This document shows positions 32,255 to 36,979 of a DNA stretch of 36,979 bases, piece after piece. The DNA is from Actinomycetota bacterium (lineage in GTDB: Bacteria > Actinomycetota > Acidimicrobiia > Acidimicrobiales > Ilumatobacteraceae). The DNA lies in contig CAUJET010000102.1 of assembly GCA_963169665.1 (NCBI GenBank), positions 1 through 36,979 on the forward strand, given 5' to 3'. The notes beneath the pieces are model-generated. The model saw only the letters and a list, made by a program, of their open reading frames with translations. It searched no databases and had not been told where the DNA came from. Made by a program: the position numbers and the translations under genes. Each line of letters opens with the position of its first letter. Positions within the stretch are counted from its first letter, which is position 1.

Positions 32255-33711
32255 GCGGCGCCCCCGCTCCCCAGGCCGCCACGGCCGCGGCGATCGCCGC
32301 CCAGGTGCGCTCCGGTGCGCTGAAGGCCGTCGACGTCGTCGAGCAGCACCTGGCCCGCATCGATGCCCGCGAGGGCGAGATCCATGCGTTCAACCTCGTG
32401 ATGGCCGATCAGGCCCGCGCCGCCGCTGCAGCGATCGACGCCCGCGTCGCCGCGGGTGAGCAGGTCGGCCCGCTCGCGGGCGTGCCCATCGCGCTGAAGG
32501 ACAACATGTGCACGCGCGGCGTGCCCACCACCTGCTCGTCGAAGATCCTCGATGGCTGGCGGCCGCCGTACGACGCGACCGTCGTGACCAAGCTGGCCGA
32601 GGCCGGCGCGATCGTGATCGGCAAGACCAATCTCGACGAGTTCGCAATGGGCTCGAGCACCGAGAACAGCGGTTTCGGCCCGACCCGCAACCCGCACGAC
32701 ACCAGCCGGGTGCCCGGCGGGTCGAGCGGCGGCAGTGCCGCGGCGGTGGCGGCCGGGTTCTCCGCGGTGAGCCTCGGTAGCGACACCGGCGGCTCGATCC
32801 GCCAGCCCGCCGCCTTGTGCGGTGTGGTGGGCGTGAAGCCCACGTACGGCTACGTCAGTCGCTACGGCCTCATCGCGTTCGCCAGTTCGCTCGACCAGAT
32901 CGGCCCGTTCGCCACCACGGTCGAGGACGCCGCGTTGGTGCTCGACGCGATCGGCGGCCACGACGCGCACGACTCCACGTCGATCCCCGAGTCGCATCCA
33001 TCCCTCGTCGACGTGCTCGACCGTGGTGTCGAGGGGCTGCGCGTGGGCCGCATCACCGATCTGCCCGAGGGCGCCGATCCCGACGTGGTCGAGCGGCTCG
33101 AGGCCGCGTTCGATGCCCTGCGTGCCGCCGGCGCGACGATCGTCGACGTCGAGGTCCCGGCCTTCGGGTATGCGCTCACCGCCTACTACTTGATCGCTCC
33201 GGCGGAGGCGAGCAGCAACCTCGCCCGCTTCGACGGCGTGCGGTTCGGTCTGCGCGTCGACTCGCCCGACACGAACTCGATGTACTCGGCGACCCGCGCC
33301 GCCGGCTTCGGCGAGGAGGTGAAGCGGCGCATCATGCTCGGCACCTACGCCCTGAGCGCCGGCTACTACGACGCCTACTACGGGCGTGCGCTGAAGGTGC
33401 GCAAGCTCATCCACGACGACTTCGCCCGCGCCTATCAGTCGGCCGACGTGCTGCTCACGCCCACCTCGCCGACGGTGGCGTTCCCGTTCGGCGCGAAGGG
33501 CGACAACCCGCTGGCGATGTACCTGTGCGACCTGTACACGATCCCGACGAACCTGGCCGGCCACCCCGGCATGAGCGTTCCGTTCGGCACCGGCGCCGAC
33601 GGCCTGCCCGTCGGGGTGCAGATCCTCGCCGGCACCCTCGACGAACCGACGATGTTCCGTGTGGGTGCCGCACTCGAACGAGCCGCCGCTTCAGAAGGGA
33701 GCCGACCGTGA
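32251..33711 (+). CDS. gatA: Asp-tRNA(Asn)/Glu-tRNA(Gln) amidotransferase subunit A
   Basis: GatA is the amidase that releases ammonia from glutamine (or asparagine) for the GatB kinase site. The 486-residue protein has the amidase signature [14 protein letters not shown] (156-169) with the Ser-cisSer-Lys triad: Lys83 in ALKDN, Ser158 and Ser182 in GGSIRQPA; the spacing agrees with the characterised GatA enzyme as I recall it. The length is normal. The GTG at 32251 overlaps gatC, and the TGA overlaps the gatB GTG (33708-33711). Confidence 0.97.
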   Translation: MSGAPAPQAATAAAIAAQVRSGALKAVDVVEQHLARIDAREGEIHAFNLVMADQARAAAAAIDARVAAGEQVGPLAGVPIALKDNMCTRGVPTTCSSKILDGWRPPYDATVVTKLAEAGAIVIGKTNLDEFAMGSSTENSGFGPTRNPHDTSRVPGGSSGGSAAAVAAGFSAVSLGSDTGGSIRQPAALCGVVGVKPTYGYVSRYGLIAFASSLDQIGPFATTVEDAALVLDAIGGHDAHDSTSIPESHPSLVDVLDRGVEGLRVGRITDLPEGADPDVVERLEAAFDALRAAGATIVDVEVPAFGYALTAYYLIAPAEASSNLARFDGVRFGLRVDSPDTNSMYSATRAAGFGEEVKRRIMLGTYALSAGYYDAYYGRALKVRKLIHDDFARAYQSADVLLTPTSPTVAFPFGAKGDNPLAMYLCDLYTIPTNLAGHPGMSVPFGTGADGLPVGVQILAGTLDEPTMFRVGAALERAAASEGSRP

Positions 33712-35222
33712 GTCAGGCCACCTCCACTCCAGCCCCCGGGGCCGTCCAGGTGCGCACCGATCGTGAGGTCCACGACGACGCGCTCCACGCCGACCGCCTG
33801 CTCGAGGGCGGTTGGGAGCTGATCGTCGGCCTCGAGGTGCACGTCGAACTCGACACCGCCACGAAGCTGTTCAGTGCGAGCCCCAACCGCTTCGGCGACG
33901 ACCCGAACACCAACATCGACCCGGTCACGCTCGGCCTGCCCGGCGCGCTGCCGGTGCTCAACAAGCACGCGGTCGAACTGGCGATGCGCATCGGCGCGGC
34001 GCTCAACTGCACGATCCAGGCGTGCACGTTCCACCGGAAGAACTACTTCTATCCGGACATGCCCAAGGCGTACCAGATCAGCCAGTACGACCAGCCGCTC
34101 AACGTCGACGGCTTCCTCGATCTCCCGAACGGTGTGCGCATCGGTGTCGAGCGCGCCCACCTCGAGGAGGACACGGGCAAGAGCACCCATGTCGGTGGCT
34201 CGGGTGGCCGTATCCACGGCAGCGACTACTCGCTGATCGACTTCAACCGTGCCGGTGTGCCGTTGGTGGAGATCGTGAGCCGCCCCGACATCCGCACGTC
34301 CGAGGAGGCACGGCAGTACGTCACCGAGCTGCGCGCCATCCTCGTCGCCGTCGGCGCGAGCGACGCGAAGATGGAAGAGGGCAGCATGCGCTGCGACGCG
34401 AACGTCAGTGTGCACAAGCCCGGAACGCCGTTCGGCACGCGCTGCGAGATCAAGAACGTCAACAGTGTCCGCTCGCTCGGTCGGGCGATCGACTACGAGG
34501 CGCGCCGGCAGATCGCGATGATCGAAGCCGGCGAGACCGTACGTCAGGAGACCCGTCACTGGGACGAGAACGACGGTCGCACGCACACGCTGCGCACCAA
34601 GGAGGACGCGGACGACTACCGCTACTTCCTCGAGCCCGATCTCGTGCCGCTCGAGCCGAGTGCCCAGTGGATCGCCGAGGTCCGTGAGGCGCTCCCGTTG
34701 CTGCCGGGCGCGCGCCGTGCTCGGCTCGGCGAACTCACCGCGATGGCGCCCGACAGCGAGGCGATCATGGTCGTCGTCGAGCGCGGGCAGGACGAGTACG
34801 TGGAGGCCGTGGGGCACCTCGGAGGTGACATCGGTCGCGCGGTCGTGCACGTGAAGGAGGCCTTCGCCGAGCAGGGGAGCGAGCCGGCGGTGCCCGCCAC
34901 CGATCTGGCCCTGCTCACCAAGCTCGAGGTGTCGGGCAAGCTCACCGCTACGCAGGCCAAGACCGTGCTCGCCGAGCTCGTCGCCAACGGCGGCGGCGAT
35001 GCCGAGGCGATCGCCGCCGCGAAGGGCTTCGAGGCGATGGACACCTCGGCGCTCGAAGCGATGGTCGACCAGGCCATCGCCGCGCAGCCCGACGCGTGGG
35101 CGAAGTACTGCGCCGGCGAAGGCAAGGCGATGGGCGCACTCGTGGGTGCGGTGATGAAGGCCAGCCAGGGCAAGGCCGACGGCAAGATCGTCACGGCACT
35201 GCTGGAGCAGAAGAAGGGCTGA
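33708..35222 (+). CDS. gatB: Asp-tRNA(Asn)/Glu-tRNA(Gln) amidotransferase subunit B
   Basis: GatB phosphorylates and amidates the misacylated tRNA using ammonia from GatA. The 504-residue protein has [15 protein letters not shown] (about 37-51), the zinc- and catalytic-region phrases [46 protein letters not shown] and [16 protein letters not shown], and a C-terminal YqeY-like helical tail for tRNA binding (about 370-500). An N-terminal extension of about 35 residues precedes the core. The GTG at 33708 is preceded by AGAAGGGAG at six bases and overlaps gatA by GTGA. A hairpin with a TTCG loop follows the stop. Confidence 0.97.
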   Translation: MSQATSTPAPGAVQVRTDREVHDDALHADRLLEGGWELIVGLEVHVELDTATKLFSASPNRFGDDPNTNIDPVTLGLPGALPVLNKHAVELAMRIGAALNCTIQACTFHRKNYFYPDMPKAYQISQYDQPLNVDGFLDLPNGVRIGVERAHLEEDTGKSTHVGGSGGRIHGSDYSLIDFNRAGVPLVEIVSRPDIRTSEEARQYVTELRAILVAVGASDAKMEEGSMRCDANVSVHKPGTPFGTRCEIKNVNSVRSLGRAIDYEARRQIAMIEAGETVRQETRHWDENDGRTHTLRTKEDADDYRYFLEPDLVPLEPSAQWIAEVREALPLLPGARRARLGELTAMAPDSEAIMVVVERGQDEYVEAVGHLGGDIGRAVVHVKEAFAEQGSEPAVPATDLALLTKLEVSGKLTATQAKTVLAELVANGGGDAEAIAAAKGFEAMDTSALEAMVDQAIAAQPDAWAKYCAGEGKAMGALVGAVMKASQGKADGKIVTALLEQKKG

Positions 35223-35225
35223 CGA

Positions 35226-35248
35226 GTCGCGCTGTTCGCAGCGCGGAC
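35226..35248. terminator. Terminator hairpin with TTCG tetraloop between gatB and the SRPBCC gene
   Basis: CGCGCTG (35228-35234) and CAGCGCG (35239-35245) form a perfect 7-bp stem closed by TTCG, extendable with one bulge to GTC/GAC. It fills the 28-base gap between two convergent stops and is a good bidirectional terminator candidate. Confidence 0.65.
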
Positions 35249-35250
35249 GG

Positions 35251-35715
35251 TCAGGCCGACGCGAGTTCGACGAGCAGTTCGTCGAGCTGCGCGAAGGTCT
35301 CGTACATCGCCTCGGCTGCGCCGGTGCCGGCGGCGTCGAGCGCTTCCTTCGAGGGGTAGACCTCGCTGACGACGATCTGCGTGACACCGTCGGTCTCGGT
35401 GAGGGTGACCGTGGTGACGGAGCCGTTCTCGCCGTCCTCGTCGTTGGTCCAGACGATGAGCGACGGTGGCGTCACCTCGAGGTACGTGCCGAAGAAGTCC
35501 ATGCCCTCACCGAAGTTGAGGCGGTAGCTGCCGCCGGTGCGGACGTCCATCTCGCACTCGTACAGCGTCATGCCCATCGACGCCGGGATCCACCACCGCC
35601 GGAACAGCTCCGGCCTCGACCACGCCTCGAACACGAGGCGCGCGGGTGCGTCGAACGTTCGGGTGACGACGACCTCCCGATCGGATGTCCGTTCCACTGT
35701 GGTCTCGTGCTTCAT
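35251..35715 (-). CDS. SRPBCC (AHSA1-like) ligand-binding domain protein
   Basis: The 154-residue protein is a START/SRPBCC-fold member of the Aha1-C (AHSA1) group: VTRTFDAPARLVFEAWSRPELFRRWW (about 17-42), GGSYRLNFGEGMDFFGTY and TLTETDGVTQIVV. Such proteins bind small hydrophobic ligands in the cytoplasm; the exact role is unknown. It starts at the ATG 35715, nine bases after the stop of an ArsR regulator, with AGTGAGGG in that gap as ribosome site. ArsR plus AHSA1-type pairs are a common arrangement, and the two are probably one transcript. Confidence 0.88.
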   Translation of the reverse strand: MKHETTVERTSDREVVVTRTFDAPARLVFEAWSRPELFRRWWIPASMGMTLYECEMDVRTGGSYRLNFGEGMDFFGTYLEVTPPSLIVWTNDEDGENGSVTTVTLTETDGVTQIVVSEVYPSKEALDAAGTGAAEAMYETFAQLDELLVELASA

Positions 35716-35724
35716 CGGGTGCCC

Positions 35725-36117
35725 TCACTTCCCTCGTGCTGTCGGCTGTTTCGTCGGTTCGTCGTTGCGTTCATCTGGCTGTTCCTTCCTCTTCAATTCG
35801 TCGATCACCTGGTCGAGCCCGTCGAAGCGGGCGTCCCAGAGCTGTTGGTAGCGCTCGATCCACGCTGCCGCCTCGTCGAGGCGACGAGCACCGATGCGAC
35901 AGGTGCGCACGCGGCCGACCTTCTCGGTCACGACGAGCCCCGCCTGTTCGAGGACGCCGACGTGTTTCTTCATGCCCGTGAGCGTCATGTGGAACCGGTC
36001 CGCGAGCTCGGTGATCGAGGCCGCTTCACGGCCGAGTTGCTCGAGGACGCCGCGCCGGGTGGCGTCGGACAGCACCGCGAACGACACGTCGAGGTCCGTG
36101 CCCACATACTGAACCAT
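35725..36117 (-). CDS. ArsR-family winged-helix repressor
   Basis: The 130-residue protein has the ArsR winged helix: FAVLSDATRRGVLEQLG (13-29), ITELADRFHMTLTGMKKHVGVLEQAGLV (recognition helix about 45-60) and a wing VGRVRTCRIG. There is no cysteine metal site of the classical ArsR/SmtB type; the single Cys is in the wing. It probably senses an organic ligand through its partner SRPBCC protein or acts alone. A charged tail (about 108-130) ends the protein. The ATG at 36117 lies inside a 20-bp palindrome, consistent with autoregulation. The start context has no ribosome site; a short-leader transcript is likely. Confidence 0.9.
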   Translation of the reverse strand: MVQYVGTDLDVSFAVLSDATRRGVLEQLGREAASITELADRFHMTLTGMKKHVGVLEQAGLVVTEKVGRVRTCRIGARRLDEAAAWIERYQQLWDARFDGLDQVIDELKRKEQPDERNDEPTKQPTARGK

Positions 36118-36127
36118 ACGGTTCAGT
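36108..36127. promoter_or_regulatory. Candidate ArsR operator, 20-bp palindrome over the start codon
   Basis: ACTGAACC (36108-36115) and GGTTCAGT (36120-36127) are perfect 8-bp arms around ATAC. The arms flank and include the ATG of the ArsR gene (36115-36117, minus strand). A repressor bound here would block its own transcription. The rest of the spacer to 36313 shows nothing else that I can name. Confidence 0.65.
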
Positions 36128-36303
36128 GTTTACCACCGACTCGCCAGGTCCGCAAGCGCGAGCTGGCGCGAGGGCGGTGCCGCTGGTTCCGATCGCATTC
36201 GATCGTGCACGCTCCATCCGATCCGCAGCCGTTCGACGACGGCGCCGCGCCACGAGGACCTCGCTGGGTCGCATCGCGACGGCACGTCAACCGTGTCGCG
36301 ACG

Positions 36304-36309
36304 TAGCCT
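36304..36309 (+). promoter_or_regulatory. Candidate -10 box (TAGCCT) for the receiver-like gene
   Basis: TAGCCT lies four bases before the ATG at 36314. The spacing is slightly short for a leaderless start at this codon; a GTG at 36323 is an alternative. Confidence 0.35.
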
Positions 36310-36313
36310 CGCC

Positions 36314-36883
36314 ATGCATGGGGTGTGCGTCGTGAGTCTGGAGCCGCTGAGCGGGCCTGCGGGCGAGGCCCACGGCAGGCGTCCCGACCGGATCGTGGAC
36401 GAGGTCGAGGTGCTGGCGAAGCGGATGACCGTCGTCGCCGCGTTGCCGTTGACGCCGGCTGCCCGGGATCGACTCGCTCGTCTGCTCGATGCCCGGGTGG
36501 TGGACGTACGTGACCCGGTCGACCACGTGGATGTCGTGCTCGCCCCTGCCGGCAGCCCGCAACTCATCGGCATGTTGCGGCGGACGTATGGCGATGCCCG
36601 GATCATCGTCGTCGAGCTCGATGACGAGGACCTGGACATCGAACTGTCCGGGCCGGTGAAGCGCATTCTGCGCGGGGGAGCGGACGGCTACGTGCTGGCC
36701 GACAGCGTGGACGAACTCGCGACGAAGATCGGTCCTCGCCCCGGCCCAGAGGAGCCCGTTCCCGATCTGGTGGAGGCTCGAGAGCTTCCGGCGTCCGCCG
36801 GCGTGGACGATCTCATCGCGGTGTTGCTGCGCGAGACCATCGCACGGTCGGATCAGCGCATCGCGGACGACAACAGCGCCTGA
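36314..36883 (+). CDS. Small protein with degenerate receiver-like domain
   Basis: The 189-residue product has a short N-terminal region and then a section (about 38-142) that reads like a response-regulator receiver without its catalytic residues: VDVVLAPAGSPQLIGMLRR, ARIIVVELDDEDLD, and a closing ILRGGADGYVLADSVDELATKI that closely resembles the GADGYLLK end of NarL-type receivers. The expected phosphoacceptor Asp is not clear, and no output domain follows; the tail (about 150-189) is helical and acidic. A pseudo-receiver or sensory partner is likely. The start may be the ATG at 36314 or a GTG at 36323 or 36332. Positions 36884-36979 contain nothing that I can identify. Confidence 0.55.
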   Translation: MHGVCVVSLEPLSGPAGEAHGRRPDRIVDEVEVLAKRMTVVAALPLTPAARDRLARLLDARVVDVRDPVDHVDVVLAPAGSPQLIGMLRRTYGDARIIVVELDDEDLDIELSGPVKRILRGGADGYVLADSVDELATKIGPRPGPEEPVPDLVEARELPASAGVDDLIAVLLRETIARSDQRIADDNSA

Positions 36884-36979
36884 CCGGAGAGCGTCGCCGC
36901 GCATCCACCGGAACCGTCTGGCGCATCCGAGACCGGCACTTGGGTGACGCCGGATCGCTCGGCCATTCAGTCCGCAAGG

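Overview
The window reads as ordinary chromosome from a high-GC actinobacterium. Several features fit Actinomycetota, and my guess is a marine or aquatic Acidimicrobiia (Ilumatobacter-like): GC-rich codon use throughout, frequent GTG starts, a complete GatCAB amidotransferase, a single-chain indolepyruvate ferredoxin oxidoreductase, and many genes with a TAnnnT -10 box 4-8 nt upstream of the start codon, as in leaderless actinobacterial transcripts. The taxonomic placement is inference. I see no rRNA, tRNA, CRISPR, insertion sequence, phage gene or attachment site.

Layout. 1-2250 (minus): two coupled ABC exporter half-transporters, the second cut by the window edge. 2317-3891 (minus): a membrane-anchored repeat protein of unknown role. 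4116-5123 (plus): gpsA. 5162-9921 (minus): an indolepyruvate oxidoreductase overlapping a DEAD-box helicase. 10026-12362: a YbaK-type deacylase, an alpha/beta hydrolase and an M48 membrane protease. 12658-14412: a TPR/HD-GYP cyclic-di-GMP phosphodiesterase. 14456-18163: a TetR regulator divergent from a 2x[4Fe-4S] ferredoxin, then an esterase, lgt and an enoyl-CoA hydratase/isomerase homologue.

18202-29250 is the most coherent accessory block and looks like an alpha-galactoside uptake and catabolism locus. On the minus strand lie a DeoR-type regulator, a sugar-binding lipoprotein, two permeases, a MsmK/UgpC-type ATPase and galT. Divergent on the plus strand are a GH36 alpha-galactosidase and a PhyH-like non-haem iron protein. 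The divergent promoter carries four TTTC(A/G) boxes about one helical turn apart, a candidate operator. Both permeases are enlarged: the MalF-type one has about six extra N-terminal membrane segments, and the MalG-type one has an extra external loop of roughly 120-130 residues. The substrate may be an alpha-galactoside such as a galactosylglycerol, but that is only a hypothesis. No galactokinase is present in the window.

29365-35222 (plus): a polytopic protein with a patatin/cPLA2-like lipase domain interrupted by membrane segments, overlapping gatC, gatA and gatB. 35251-36117 (minus): an ArsR regulator with an SRPBCC protein, with a 20-bp palindrome over the regulator start codon. 36314-36883: a small protein with a degenerate receiver-like domain.

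Other recurring structure: short tandem repeats (9-16 bp units) sit in many spacers, several beginning at or overlapping a stop codon, and perfect GC hairpins separate convergent genes.
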